Origin: Nostocales cyanobacterium HT-58-2
GTDB lineage: Bacteria; Cyanobacteriota; Cyanobacteriia; Cyanobacteriales; Nostocaceae
Length of the DNA stretch: 64,000 nucleotides
Assembly (NCBI GenBank): GCA_002163975.1
Contig: CP019636.1
Location: 3,421,001-3,485,000 of the forward strand
Direction: 5' to 3'
Shown here in pieces: positions 42,775-52,907 of this stretch. Position numbers and translations under genes: made by a program. Every line of letters begins with the position of its first letter. Within the stretch, counting starts at the first letter, position 1. The notes under the pieces were generated by a model. The model saw only the letters and a program-made list of their open reading frames with translations, had not been told where the DNA came from and did not search any database.

Positions 42775-45009
42775 ATGCAAGAGATTCTTTACTTGGAAAT
42801 CCCCACTCCCGATACAACTGCTGTGTGCAACTGGTTGCAAACGGATTTTGAACCAGGAACAGGGGAAAAAGTACTTACCCCACAAGGCTTTCGCCTCAGA
42901 GTTTCTGATACTACAAAGAGTACGGAGACTATTTCGGAAAAGTTACCATCTGAACTTTCTATCTTCGTCTGGTCAGTGCAGCGGACTACCTATTTAAAAG
43001 CGTTTCGTTGGTCAGATCAACCCTTTCCCAGAGAGCAACAAATTCTTAAAAGCCTGACTACTGAAATTAGAAGCCGCTTTCCCCATGAATACCCAGAACC
43101 CCCAAGGCTTAATTTATCTGGACAATCTATTTTTGAGGCGCTTGCTCCGCATTACCCCTTAACCGTCAAATATTTTCAAAAAATGCCCAACGGTGAATAT
43201 GACCTCAACCGAGTTTACTGGTGGGAGCAGCGATGGCGCGAAGGTGTGCGAAATCCCCAGCAACCTAAACAAGTTATTTTTTCTCAAACAAGTAGAGCAG
43301 GGAGCAGGGAGCAGGGAGCAGGTGAGACAGCGCGAATGACGGCTTTCCCTCTCCTGACGGAGACGCTACGCGAACCGCAGGCGACTGCGTTCCCCGTTCG
43401 CGGTAGCGTCTCCGCAGGAGAAGGGGTTCTCGAAGAGTACCCGAAGGGGAGCAGGGAGCAGTCTCAATACGACCTGATTTACATCGGCGGGGCACTTGGT
43501 ATTATCCATGCAGCAGTCATGGCAAGACTGGGTTATCGAGTGCTGTTGGTAGAACGAATGCCTTTTGGGCGAATGAACCGAGAATGGAATATTTCCCGTG
43601 ATGAGATTCAAAGTTTGATCAACTTGAATTTGTTCACAAGCACAGAAGTAGAATCAATGATTGCCCGGGAGTACAAAGACGGATTTAATAAATTTTTTGA
43701 TGCGAATAATCCCAAAAAGCTGAGATCTCCTGTTTTGCACACGCCCACAGTGCTAAATGTAGCTTTAGATTCCGAGAAACTCTTGCAAGTATGTGGACAA
43801 AAGCTACAAGCAGCGGGTGGTGAAATTTGGGACGAAACAGAGTTTATTCGAGCAGATGTTTCCCAATCACAAGTTGTTGTGACTGTTAAGAATTTAACCA
43901 ATCAAACACAGAAGCAAGTCAGTGGACGAGTGTTAGTAGATGCGATGGGAACTGCTTCACCAATTGCATGGCAATTGAATAGGGGTCGTGCTTTCGACAG
44001 TGTTTGCCCGACTGTAGGAGCGGTGGTTGAGGGTGGATTTGAGCCAGGAGTCTGGGATTCACAGTATGGGGATGTTCTCTACAGTCATGGAGATATCTCG
44101 CGAGGACGGCAGTTGATTTGGGAGTTATTCCCTGGAGAAAATGAAGAATTAACGATTTATTTATTCCATTACCACCAAGTCAATCCTAAAAACCCCGGTT
44201 CCTTGCTGGAGATGTATGAGGATTTTTTCACGATTTTGCCAGAGTATCGCCGCTGCGATATGGATAAGCTGGTCTGGAAAAAGCCGACATTTGGATACAT
44301 ACCAGGGCATTTTAGTGTGGGGAGTCGCGATCGCACGGTTGCTTTTGACCGCTTGATAGCGATCGGTGATGCTGCATCACTTCAGTCTCCTTTGGTATTC
44401 ACTGGTTTTGGTTCTTTGGTGCGCAATCTAGAACGGCTGACAACTCTTTTGAACACAGCCCTCAAACATGATTTGCTGAGTTTCCAACATTTAAACCAAA
44501 TTCGTGCCTTTCAAAATAATATTGCCGTCACTTGGATGTTTTCCAAAGGGATGATGGTTCCCACTGGAAAATTCATACCACCCCAGAGAATCAACTCCAT
44601 GCTCAACAACTTTTTTGGGCTGTTGGCAGATGAATCTCCAGAGGAGGCAGAGAACTTCATTAAAGATAGATTCAATTGGTTAACCTTCAATCGACTGGCG
44701 TTGAAAGCAGCTCGCAACAATCCAGCATTGTTACTGTGGATTTGGGAACTGGCAGGTTCCAAAGATTTACTGAGATGGACTAGAAACTATTTTGACTTCA
44801 GTCGCCACGCTTTTGTCAGTGCTTTACTCCGTGGATGGTTCCCGCGTTTGATTCGTCGGATAGGTCCTTGGCTCGAACCCAGATATCCGGCTTTGTGGTT
44901 GCGGCTATTAACGATGAACTATGCACTAACCACAGGTATAGCGCGTCCTCAAAATCCAGTCACTCAAGTCACATCAGAAGCAAGACTACAAAAACCAAAA
45001 GCTATTTAA
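42775..45009 (+). CDS. cruP: CruA/CruP-family lycopene-cyclase-like flavoprotein, probably CruP
   Basis: A 744-residue FAD-dependent protein of the CruA/CruP family, linked to carotenoid cyclisation or protection in cyanobacteria and plastids. The dinucleotide fold starts at DLIYIGGALGIIHAAV (about residue 232) and continues VLLVERMPFGRMNREWNIS. Later blocks are LVDAMGTASPIAWQLN, LIAIGDAASLQSPLVFTGFG and SKGMMVPTGKFIPPQRIN. The choice of CruP over CruA rests on general resemblance. The protein is about 60 residues longer than expected because a dispersed repeat (43297-43463) is inserted in frame between the N-terminal region and the FAD fold. CruP is often described as a paralogue without strong cyclase activity. 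Confidence 0.82.
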   Translation: MQEILYLEIPTPDTTAVCNWLQTDFEPGTGEKVLTPQGFRLRVSDTTKSTETISEKLPSELSIFVWSVQRTTYLKAFRWSDQPFPREQQILKSLTTEIRSRFPHEYPEPPRLNLSGQSIFEALAPHYPLTVKYFQKMPNGEYDLNRVYWWEQRWREGVRNPQQPKQVIFSQTSRAGSREQGAGETARMTAFPLLTETLREPQATAFPVRGSVSAGEGVLEEYPKGSREQSQYDLIYIGGALGIIHAAVMARLGYRVLLVERMPFGRMNREWNISRDEIQSLINLNLFTSTEVESMIAREYKDGFNKFFDANNPKKLRSPVLHTPTVLNVALDSEKLLQVCGQKLQAAGGEIWDETEFIRADVSQSQVVVTVKNLTNQTQKQVSGRVLVDAMGTASPIAWQLNRGRAFDSVCPTVGAVVEGGFEPGVWDSQYGDVLYSHGDISRGRQLIWELFPGENEELTIYLFHYHQVNPKNPGSLLEMYEDFFTILPEYRRCDMDKLVWKKPTFGYIPGHFSVGSRDRTVAFDRLIAIGDAASLQSPLVFTGFGSLVRNLERLTTLLNTALKHDLLSFQHLNQIRAFQNNIAVTWMFSKGMMVPTGKFIPPQRINSMLNNFFGLLADESPEEAENFIKDRFNWLTFNRLALKAARNNPALLLWIWELAGSKDLLRWTRNYFDFSRHAFVSALLRGWFPRLIRRIGPWLEPRYPALWLRLLTMNYALTTGIARPQNPVTQVTSEARLQKPKAI
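43297..43463. repeat. dispersed palindromic repeat inserted in frame in cruP
   Basis: Heptamers GGGAGCA flank the block on both sides. Inside, GGAGACGCTACGCGAAC (43359-43375) and GTTCGCGGTAGCGTCTCC (43396-43413) form a long inverted repeat with a one-base bulge. The reading frame stays open through it and adds Arg/Gly/Glu-rich residues (SREQGAGE ... RGSVSAGEG). Such repeats normally lie between genes in Nostocales. Confidence 0.8.
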
Positions 45010-45084
45010 TTCTTTGTCGTTAGTCATTTATAAGAAGGAGCCAGAAGACAGTATTCAATATTCACAATTCAGTAGTATTTAGAG

Positions 45085-46548
<1,464 letters not shown>

Positions 46549-46712
46549 CACTCTCTCTTCACCCACCAGCTTTAAATTACAAAGCAGAAACTGCAGTTGC
46601 ATTACATATAAATGCTGTGATATCAAAATCTACCAGATAAGGCAAGTTCCTATCCTTCCAGATTAAGGCATTAAGCATGAATTATTTATAGCTTTTCCCA
46701 ACTGCTGAGCAC

Positions 46713-46847
<135 letters not shown>

Positions 46848-46970
46848 CCCGTTTTTGATGAAGCAGCAGGTGTTGTTGAAAATTTTGACCCTGTTTGTTT
46901 CTGCCAAATAGTTGTGGTAGTTTTGGTTACACTCCTCTAAGGATATTACCATTTCATCTGTGTCTCTCGT

Positions 46971-48473
46971 TCACGGCAACCAACGGGGATGAAATCCAAC
47001 CAGGGGAAGTTGTTCTGGCTTGATGTCATTTGCTGCAGCGGGATCTGAGATAGGCATCAGGGGCATTAACCACAGACTACTGGTGGCGATCGCCTGTCCA
47101 TCATCTGTTGTCAACATATTTGCTGGTGATGAGTTGGTGGCGGTTGTTTCTGGTACAACTTGGTCAAATAACAATCCTAAACCATCGGGTGCTAAACTCA
47201 TCTCTACATTTCGTTGGTCAGGGGGTAGTACCAGCAGTGGTTTCTGTTGACCACTTTTGAGGTCGATCGCCACTAAATATGGCTGTTCTTGATATAACTC
47301 TCCTGGCAACAGCTGTGTCAGCAAACAATAAAGGGTAGGTGAGGCAGTATCAAACTGGCAGTTGAGAATTGAGCCTTTGGTACGTAATATTTGTTTTTGG
47401 ATGCCTTGATTTGTCACCAAAAACAAATCTCGCGTGTAGTCTGTATTAAATTTGACCATTGCTGCTTGTGAGCCATCTTTAGAGAAAGCCTGCACTAAGC
47501 CAAACTGCGGTAGAAAATCTAGAGGTTTACTCGCGTCTGTTTGGAGGGGTAATATTGCTGCTCCTTGACCTTGGGCAACTGCTACAGCTTTACTATCCGG
47601 CGTAATAACAAAGTCTCCTCCTGGTTGACTTTTCAATCGTTTGGGAGTCGCTTTCTCTTGGGAATTCTCGCTGTTGAGGGGCATAAACCACAGCCCAAAA
47701 TCGCCTGGGTCATCTTTTTTCCCTCGTTGGACAACAAGAATTTGTCCATCAGGAGATAAGTCAAATTTCAGGTTTTGATACTCTTTATTATCCAGAAGCA
47801 AGTCAACTCTGCCTGGTGCATCTGCTTGTTTCTCAGATTGTGCAGAAATACCTGTTGTTACGGTGTAAAGTTGAGTTGACAATAAGTCTTGGTTGCCGAC
47901 TTTGCGAGCAGAAAATAAAATTTTGTCTTCATTGGGAAAGGGCTTAAAATCCATCACAAGTAAGTCTTTGGGAGTCAGTACGCTTTTTTGTTCTTGAGTC
48001 AGGTTGTAGAGAACAAGTTGCCCTTTGTCTTGTTGGTCTGCTCCAATGTAAAGAATAACGCGATCGCGTGTACGGAAACTTCCTGTAAAAGCTTGTATTT
48101 GTCTGTTTTTTCCTTCTTGTTCTGAAAATTTATCTTTGGCTCCCTGCAACTGCACTTTGTACGTTGTTCCATAGGGGGCTGGTGTCACCAGTGTATAAAC
48201 CATTCGCCGTCCTGCCCAACTCACTTTACCTGCTAAAGGCGGCTCAATTTTTATATTATCTTCTACACTTTTTGCATCCATGGGACGACTAAAGGCGAGA
48301 GTAAAGGATATGTCATCTGCACCAATTTGTTGATTTTGCCAGCTAAAATAACGTACGCTAGGCTTAACCGCATCACCCTGTAATATCAATAGCCCAATCA
48401 GCAGACTCAGGATGAGCATCAGTCCTATAGCAATACGATCTAGTGGTTGAAAAGAAGTTTTACTAGTAGTCAT
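46971..48473 (-). CDS. membrane-anchored protein with Ig-like and beta-propeller-like domains
   Basis: 500 residues. One N-terminal membrane span (IAIGLMLILSLLIGLLIL) anchors a periplasmic part. Residues about 40-130 look like a bacterial Ig-like (Big_5/SbsA) domain (DDISFTLAFSRPMDAKSVED, TYKVQLQGAKD). Residues about 135-490 form TolB/WD40-like propeller blades with recurrent SPDG and PDSKAVAVAQG motifs (FDLSPDGQILVVQRG, LAPDGLGLLFDQ). The biological role is unknown. A heptameric repeat lies directly upstream of the start. Confidence 0.72.
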   Translation of the reverse strand: MTTSKTSFQPLDRIAIGLMLILSLLIGLLILQGDAVKPSVRYFSWQNQQIGADDISFTLAFSRPMDAKSVEDNIKIEPPLAGKVSWAGRRMVYTLVTPAPYGTTYKVQLQGAKDKFSEQEGKNRQIQAFTGSFRTRDRVILYIGADQQDKGQLVLYNLTQEQKSVLTPKDLLVMDFKPFPNEDKILFSARKVGNQDLLSTQLYTVTTGISAQSEKQADAPGRVDLLLDNKEYQNLKFDLSPDGQILVVQRGKKDDPGDFGLWFMPLNSENSQEKATPKRLKSQPGGDFVITPDSKAVAVAQGQGAAILPLQTDASKPLDFLPQFGLVQAFSKDGSQAAMVKFNTDYTRDLFLVTNQGIQKQILRTKGSILNCQFDTASPTLYCLLTQLLPGELYQEQPYLVAIDLKSGQQKPLLVLPPDQRNVEMSLAPDGLGLLFDQVVPETTATNSSPANMLTTDDGQAIATSSLWLMPLMPISDPAAANDIKPEQLPLVGFHPRWLP

Positions 48474-48552
48474 TAGTCAAGAGTCAAGGGTCAAGACTCA
48501 ACAGTCAAGGGTCGAGTGTCAAGGGTCAAGGGTCAAGGGTCAAGGGTCAATT
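48474..48552. repeat. heptameric short tandem repeat (GGGTCAA family)
   Basis: About ten copies of a GGGTCAA/GAGTCAA heptamer, the last four perfect, lie between the propeller-like gene and the TIGR03943 gene on the minus strand. Confidence 0.85.
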
Positions 48553-48580
48553 TTTTTGAGTTGACATTATGGATTTTTTA

Positions 48581-49354
48581 TTAGTAAGTGTATGGATTTT
48601 TTGGTTGAGGAATTTTTTTCAAAGAGGTTGCATCAATGGTCAATTGGCGTTTCTTTGCTAGGTTTTCAGTCACCATTTGTCCTTCAATTTCCAACCAAGT
48701 ATCCGGTGGATAATTATCACGATTTTCTTTTAGTTTTATAGGCAATCCTACAGGATAAGCATCTGCAGCGCAGCAAGTTAAGACAAATCGTGCTAAAAAC
48801 AAATATTCTTTTCCTAAATCTGGTGGGTGGATAACAAATCCCTGTACCTTGGCTTTTTGTCCTGTATATGCGTCTGGTTCTGGGTAGACATTCAGCGTAC
48901 GCACCCAATCTACAAGTGTTCGCTCTTCGGGACGGACAGAAGCGCGAAATGCTTGGGGTTGGGCGCGTGTTGCTCCCACTAAATCTGTTACACCTCGCTG
49001 AAGCGCTGTTTGGCTAGCAAAGACTCGCGGTGTAATTGTTAATCCTAAGATTGCTGTTGTTAACAGCAAAGCACTACCCCAACCAGGTGGAAATAAAGTT
49101 AGGTGTGGGACGCTAGGGGTAAGCTCACGACGCCGCTGCAAAAGTTGCAGTGTTTTGAATAAGCTAATCATTAGCAAGCCTATGGCACCTACAATTGCTA
49201 ACCAAAAATAATCTGGGTGGATTAACAAGTTTAGCTTATTAGTGAGCCAGTATTTCAGGATTAAAATACCCCAAGCTGTGATTGCGACAACATCCAGCCA
49301 AGACTGTAGTTTATTTTTGTTGATTTTAGATTTTCTTTTTGGAATTGAAGTCAT
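48581..49354 (-). CDS. TIGR03943 family putative permease subunit (YcgQ-like)
   Basis: 257 residues. Three hydrophobic segments occupy the N-terminal half (AITAWGILILKYWL, FWLAIVGAIGLLMISL, GSALLLTTAILGLTI). A C-terminal extracytoplasmic domain contains RFVLTCCAADAYPVGL and a beta-rich end. The CC pair and overall plan fit TIGR03943/DUF1980 proteins, which are almost always encoded with a DUF318 permease, as here (51 bp downstream of it). The transported substrate is unknown; links to metal homeostasis exist in other bacteria. Confidence 0.85.
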   Translation of the reverse strand: MTSIPKRKSKINKNKLQSWLDVVAITAWGILILKYWLTNKLNLLIHPDYFWLAIVGAIGLLMISLFKTLQLLQRRRELTPSVPHLTLFPPGWGSALLLTTAILGLTITPRVFASQTALQRGVTDLVGATRAQPQAFRASVRPEERTLVDWVRTLNVYPEPDAYTGQKAKVQGFVIHPPDLGKEYLFLARFVLTCCAADAYPVGLPIKLKENRDNYPPDTWLEIEGQMVTENLAKKRQLTIDATSLKKIPQPKNPYTY

Positions 49355-49405
49355 TGTTTAAGAGTCAAGACTTAGACTATGAACTCTGTTTCTATGAACT
49401 GATTT

Positions 49406-50461
49406 TTAAATAATGTGTAAATTGATGAAGAGGGTGAATAAAAATGTTAACTGCCCAGCCAAAATAAACAAATAGATGACAGCCCTTGGCTTAAAAATTG
49501 ATAGCATTAAACCAATGCTTTTAATATCAATCATTGGTCCAAATACGAGAAAAGCTAATAAAGAACCACTGGTAAATGTCGAGGCAAAAGATAAAGCAAA
49601 GAATGAATCAACTGTAGAACAAATAGACACCACTACAGCTAATATCATCATGGCAGTGATTGAGCTAATTGGACCAGCTCCGAGACTGAGGATAAATTCA
49701 CGGGGCGCTAAGACTTGAATAGCAGCAGCAATGGCACTTCCTATGACCAATACTGCCCCCAATTCGCGCAGTTCTTGCACACAATTATCCACTAGTAACC
49801 GCAGTTTGTCTGGTAGGGGTTTACTGAGTTGAGAGACTGCTGTATCTACTTGTGGGATAGTAGCATCCATACGCATGGTTTGACCTGCTTGCCCTCCTAG
49901 CAAGTAAGTCCCAGACTGTAACAAAGTAGGTACCGTTGCTTCCTGCTGTTGTACTAATCGACTTGGGCGGCGTTTGGGTTCTGGCTTTACAGGTGGATTA
50001 AATTTCAAATAACGAGCGATCGCAGGTTGTACTATCGGAGTTATGTCTTTTTGAAAACTAAAAACGAAGCCAGCAATGACTGCGATCAACAAGGAAAATA
50101 CCACTCGCAACACCACTATTTCTGGCTGATCGCGAAATGCCGTCCAAGTTGCCCAAATGACGATGGGGTTAATTGTCGGCGCTGCTAGCAAAAAACCAAT
50201 TGCTACTGGTATGGGTACTCCTTGCAGAAGCAACCGCCGCGCGACTGGTACGTTGCCACATTCACAAACTGGAAATAAAAACCCCACAAGACTACCAACT
50301 AATGCACCCAGAAACGGGTTTCTGGGCATTTTTTCTACCAGCTTGCGTTCATCGACAAAAAACAGTAGCAAACTAGAGAACAAAACCCCAAGTAGCAAAA
50401 AAGGTATCGCCTCGACTAGCAAACTAAGAAAAAGGGTGAAACCATTGTTCAGTTGATTCAT
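49406..50461 (-). CDS. DUF318/SO_0444-type permease
   Basis: 351 residues, about eight membrane spans in two blocks separated by a hydrophilic loop (about 155-240). The signature FPVCECGNVPVARRLLLQG follows the second helix, and LAAPTINPIVIWATW the next. The second block has SICSTVDSFFALSFA and FGPMIDIKSIGLML. These mark the DUF318 permease family (YraQ/ArsP relatives). It is the first gene of a two-gene unit with the TIGR03943 partner. A short CATTT-N5-AAATG palindrome lies about 55 bases upstream, but no recognised Zur or ArsR box was seen. Confidence 0.88.
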   Translation of the reverse strand: MNQLNNGFTLFLSLLVEAIPFLLLGVLFSSLLLFFVDERKLVEKMPRNPFLGALVGSLVGFLFPVCECGNVPVARRLLLQGVPIPVAIGFLLAAPTINPIVIWATWTAFRDQPEIVVLRVVFSLLIAVIAGFVFSFQKDITPIVQPAIARYLKFNPPVKPEPKRRPSRLVQQQEATVPTLLQSGTYLLGGQAGQTMRMDATIPQVDTAVSQLSKPLPDKLRLLVDNCVQELRELGAVLVIGSAIAAAIQVLAPREFILSLGAGPISSITAMMILAVVVSICSTVDSFFALSFASTFTSGSLLAFLVFGPMIDIKSIGLMLSIFKPRAVIYLFILAGQLTFLFTLFINLHII

Positions 50462-51256
50462 GTGTGTCGCTTAGCAAAGCGGTGTTGAGTTTTCAGGTTG
50501 TGCCGAGTCATTTTATCGAAATGGGTGTGTATTACCTACAGATATTGACCATTAAATAACATTCAACTAACAAGATTTTTTAATACTCATTGCGCTTTTG
50601 TCTTTAGCCCATCTTTAGTGAGTCATTAGCATTCCAATATATCTTGTATAGACTTATATAGACTTACCTCCAGTACTTAAATAACTCGTATTCCTAGATT
50701 GACAAACTTAAGAAATTGTTCCAATTTGGGAGTGTCAGCACCTAACAGTTAGCTAGTTGTCATACTTTAAAGTCAAGCCTGCTTGATATTATGTAATGTG
50801 CCACAGATTTTCACAAAGGATTCACAGTTTTTAAACATTTGGCGATCGCCTATGGTGGGCACTTCGTGCCATGCCCTTTGGGCACGCTGCGCGAACGCTA
50901 TGCGGGTCCTGTTGCCCAACTGCACTTCATGCGGTTGTCCTATTGCTCTGCAATAGCGAAGCCTGTTCTTTCAGACAAGGCTTGACAACGTATGGACCAT
51001 CATCCAGGGCGGGTACTCTATGCCATTGCCCGTATGTGCTTCAATTTGACCTCTCCCCGCTCTAAACAGACAGGGATTCTTGGTTCATTGACTCGCCGTT
51101 AGACAGCAGGCTCGCACCCTTACGGGTGACGCTCTTGACGTCGCTACCCTTGACAAGTCTAAGCTACTTGGTTATTTTATGCTGTTTTAGTTGATTTAGG
51201 GGATGCTGTTGCGGATAAATTAATTATCTCTCCCATTTGAACGTATTTCTTGAGAA
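50462..51256. other. intergenic region with palindromic debris
   Basis: A 795-bp gap without a convincing gene. From about 50850 to 51060 it holds several overlapping palindromes (GGTGGGCACTTCGTGCC, CCCTTTGGGCACGC) and at about 51118 GCACCCTTACGGGTG, all typical dispersed repeats. The frame at 50871-51065 runs through this repeat DNA and is not called. Confidence 0.45.
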
Positions 51257-51424
51257 ATGATTTATCGCGGTTTGTACCATTTCAGCGTTGCTTATAACAA
51301 AGGAAACGCCGATGACCCTATTAAATACTTCGCTGCTCAAGAAAATCAAGATTTAGGAGTAGTCAAAGCCAATCACTTGCCAGCCTCCAAGCTAGATTTA
51401 TCTCCTTTTCCTGCACCTTCTTGA
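51257..51424 (+). CDS. small ORF of unknown function
   Basis: A 55-codon frame (start MIYRGLYHFS, end SKLDLSPFPAPS) between repeat debris and the intron remnant. The composition is protein-like (DDPIKYFAAQENQDLGVV), but there is no ribosome-binding site and no recognised family. It could be a remnant of a larger gene. Confidence 0.35.
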   Translation: MIYRGLYHFSVAYNKGNADDPIKYFAAQENQDLGVVKANHLPASKLDLSPFPAPS

Positions 51425-51554
51425 CAAATGTGCAATTATCTTAACCTCTCACGGATGCTGTCAAACCAGCGTTTGGCTGGACTTTAGGTTAGTTGCAAAT
51501 AATCGGGTAGCAGTTAGGTCGAGGGGAAGTATTATCTTCCGCCCCTCCCAATTA

Positions 51555-51588
51555 GAACTGGACGTGCGCCTTTAGGTGCATCCGGCTC
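51555..51588 (-). ncRNA. group II intron domain V
   Basis: A 34-nt segment on the minus strand. It starts GAGCCGGATG with the catalytic AGC triad, has a TAAA-type loop in place of GAAA, and ends GTCCAGTTC. Length and paired ends fit domain V. One weak pair (CGG with CAG) and the altered tetraloop suggest decay. Confidence 0.75.
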
Positions 51589-51597
51589 CCGACAAAC

Positions 51598-51828
51598 TTA
51601 TTTACTCATGTGACAGGATTGATGGATAGCAAGAAGGTTTTTAAACTTCCAGTTATCGTGATTCCCATCTAAGTGATGAAGATGTATATCTTCACCGTCC
51701 GCGAACTTAAGTCCGCAGTGTCCGCAAGTATGGTCTTGTTTCTTGAGAGATCTGAGTGTCGCCCCATCGTAGTGAAGAGATTGTCTTTTACTCCAGTAGA
51801 CAAGTTCGCCGTTAAAAAGACACTCCAT
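51598..51828 (-). pseudogene. HNH endonuclease domain of a group II intron RT (fragment)
   Basis: 76 codons matching the C-terminus of cyanobacterial intron-encoded reverse transcriptases. LVYWSKRQSLHYDG is followed by the zinc/HNH module DHTCGHCGLKFADGEDIHLH, HHLDGNHDNWKFKNL and HQSCHMSK. It ends just before domain V, as in intact introns. An in-frame stop 18 bases upstream shows that it is cut off from the RT. Confidence 0.8.
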
Positions 51829-51859
51829 AGACCTCTTGCATGAATGCTATAAAAGATTT

Positions 51860-51893
51860 GTAGGATGTGTTAGGACAAAGTCCGTAACGCATC
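51860..51893. repeat. REP-like palindrome inside the intron remnant
   Basis: GTAGGATGTGTTAGGA and GTAACGCATC are arms of the same repeat family seen at 3779-3857. It separates the X-domain and HNH fragments of the intron RT. Confidence 0.6.
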
Positions 51894-51958
51894 TTCTGAG
51901 ATTTGTTGCGCTGCTTTACTCTCTCATTCCCCTACACAAAATATTCGTGCAAGAGTTC

Positions 51959-52141
51959 TCATGTCCTCCTGCGGGTAAACCACAGTCTGAACCTTGAGCC
52001 ATCCATTTTGCAGTAGCGGTGATAGTTTCTCCAACTTCTAATAATGGGAGAGAGTTTCTGGCTTTTAGTAAAAGCACCATAATTCGAGTTATTGACCTTT
52101 TTCGGGAATATTTTCACAAGAGAGGACACGCTTAATCCGGT
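51959..52141 (-). pseudogene. maturase X-domain fragment of group II intron RT
   Basis: The minus-strand frame contains KVNNSNYGAFTKSQKLSPII, then RSWRNYHRYCKMDG and RFRLWFTRRRT. This is the thumb/X-domain pattern (LxPIIRGWxNY, RRR) of group II intron proteins. The frame ends in a stop at 51959 and its 5' side is replaced by the cassette inverted repeat at 52142. Confidence 0.65.
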
Positions 52142-52232
52142 ATTGAAACAACGTAAAATCAATGGTTTTCAAACATTTGTGTTACACATCTTTACAACGT
52201 ATCCCTTTTTGCGGGTATCTTGATGGCTACCC
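52142..52232 (+). repeat. left 91-bp inverted repeat of the cassette
   Basis: Begins ATTGAAACAACGTAAAATCA and ends GATGGCTACCC. It matches 55903-55993 in inverted orientation. Confidence 0.9.
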
Positions 52233-52373
52233 AACTAGGCAATGTTTAACAGTCGCTAGAAGGTTTGCTGTGTCTGCTTCTTAGCCTTAGCGTAAGTTTT
52301 TGCACGGATACTACTCAAACGCCGATAAAGGCGAATTTTACCAAGCACAAATACTACTTGACAATAACAAATT

Positions 52374-52389
52374 ATATGTATATACATAT
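52374..52389. promoter_or_regulatory. palindromic operator upstream of marR
   Basis: A perfect 16-bp palindrome, ATATGTATATACATAT, ends three bases before the marR ATG. An identical copy precedes the next gene. MarR proteins bind palindromes of this size, so autorepression is likely. Its position means the marR mRNA has almost no leader, or the promoter lies just upstream. Confidence 0.75.
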
Positions 52390-52392
52390 TAT

Positions 52393-52848
52393 ATGGATAA
52401 TTTTTCTCCTCAAGCTAAACTTGCAGTAATAAGCCAAGTACCTGCAACCTGTATGGGATTGCATGTTCGCCGAGCTTCACGAATTTTGACGCAAGTGTAC
52501 GATGCCGCCTTACGTCCAGTTGGTTTGGTTCAAAGCCAATTTACATTGCTGGTGGCTATCCATCTCCATGAGCCTGTACCTATTACACGGTTAGCTCAAG
52601 AGTTGTTCACTGATCAAACCACCTTAACTCGAAACATTAAGCTGCTAGAAAAACGGAAATTAGTTGCCATCAACCCAGGGGAAGACCGACGGATTAAGTT
52701 GGTGTCTTTGAAAGTTGAGGGGCAAATTGCCCTAGAGCAAGCACTTCCTTTGTGGGAGCAAGCCCAAACAGAGGTGATACATCACTTTGGACAACAGAAA
52801 TGGCAAACTCTGTTATCACTGTTATCTGAGGTAACAACCTTGAGTTAA
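52393..52848 (+). CDS. MarR family transcriptional regulator
   Basis: 151 residues. An N-terminal dimerisation helix contains CMGLHVRRASRILTQVYDAA. The winged HTH has LAQELFTDQTTLTRNIKLLE as recognition region and the wing INPGEDRRIKLVSL with the conserved DxR. A C-terminal helix closes the dimer. ATG 52393 gives the usual length; the frame extends upstream through the operator to 52300 but without support. MarR regulators usually repress neighbouring detoxification genes until a small phenolic or oxidant ligand binds. Cys51 near the N-terminus could be redox-sensitive. Confidence 0.9.
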   Translation: MDNFSPQAKLAVISQVPATCMGLHVRRASRILTQVYDAALRPVGLVQSQFTLLVAIHLHEPVPITRLAQELFTDQTTLTRNIKLLEKRKLVAINPGEDRRIKLVSLKVEGQIALEQALPLWEQAQTEVIHHFGQQKWQTLLSLLSEVTTLS

Positions 52849-52868
52849 TCTCAAAAATTTTACCCAAA

Positions 52869-52884
52869 ATATGTATATACATAT
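52869..52884. promoter_or_regulatory. second identical MarR operator upstream of the nmrA-like gene
   Basis: The same 16-bp palindrome ATATGTATATACATAT lies 23 bases before the ATG of the next gene. The two copies are 495 bp apart. It implies that the cassette genes have their own promoter under the same repressor. Confidence 0.75.
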
Positions 52885-52907
52885 AATGAGCAACTTTGGA
52901 GGCTGCA

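Larger units (their letters stand above)
51490..52141 (-). mobile_element. 3' remnant of a group II intron with broken RT/maturase gene
   Basis: Reading the minus strand: a fragment of the maturase X domain (52141-51959, SPIIRSWRNYHRYC), a REP-like interruption, the C-terminal HNH domain, then domain V and a domain VI-like stem. The RT domain and intron 5' end are missing. The left boundary coincides with the inverted repeat of the neighbouring cassette, which probably removed the rest. The 3' end near 51490 is an estimate. Confidence 0.75.

Noticed and set aside
50462..50560. Zur or metal-regulator box before the DUF318 permease
   Set aside because: Only a short CATTT-N5-AAATG palindrome is present, unlike known cyanobacterial Zur boxes.
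50871..51065. 64-codon plus-strand frame
   Set aside because: It runs through overlapping palindromic repeats and its codons merely reflect them.
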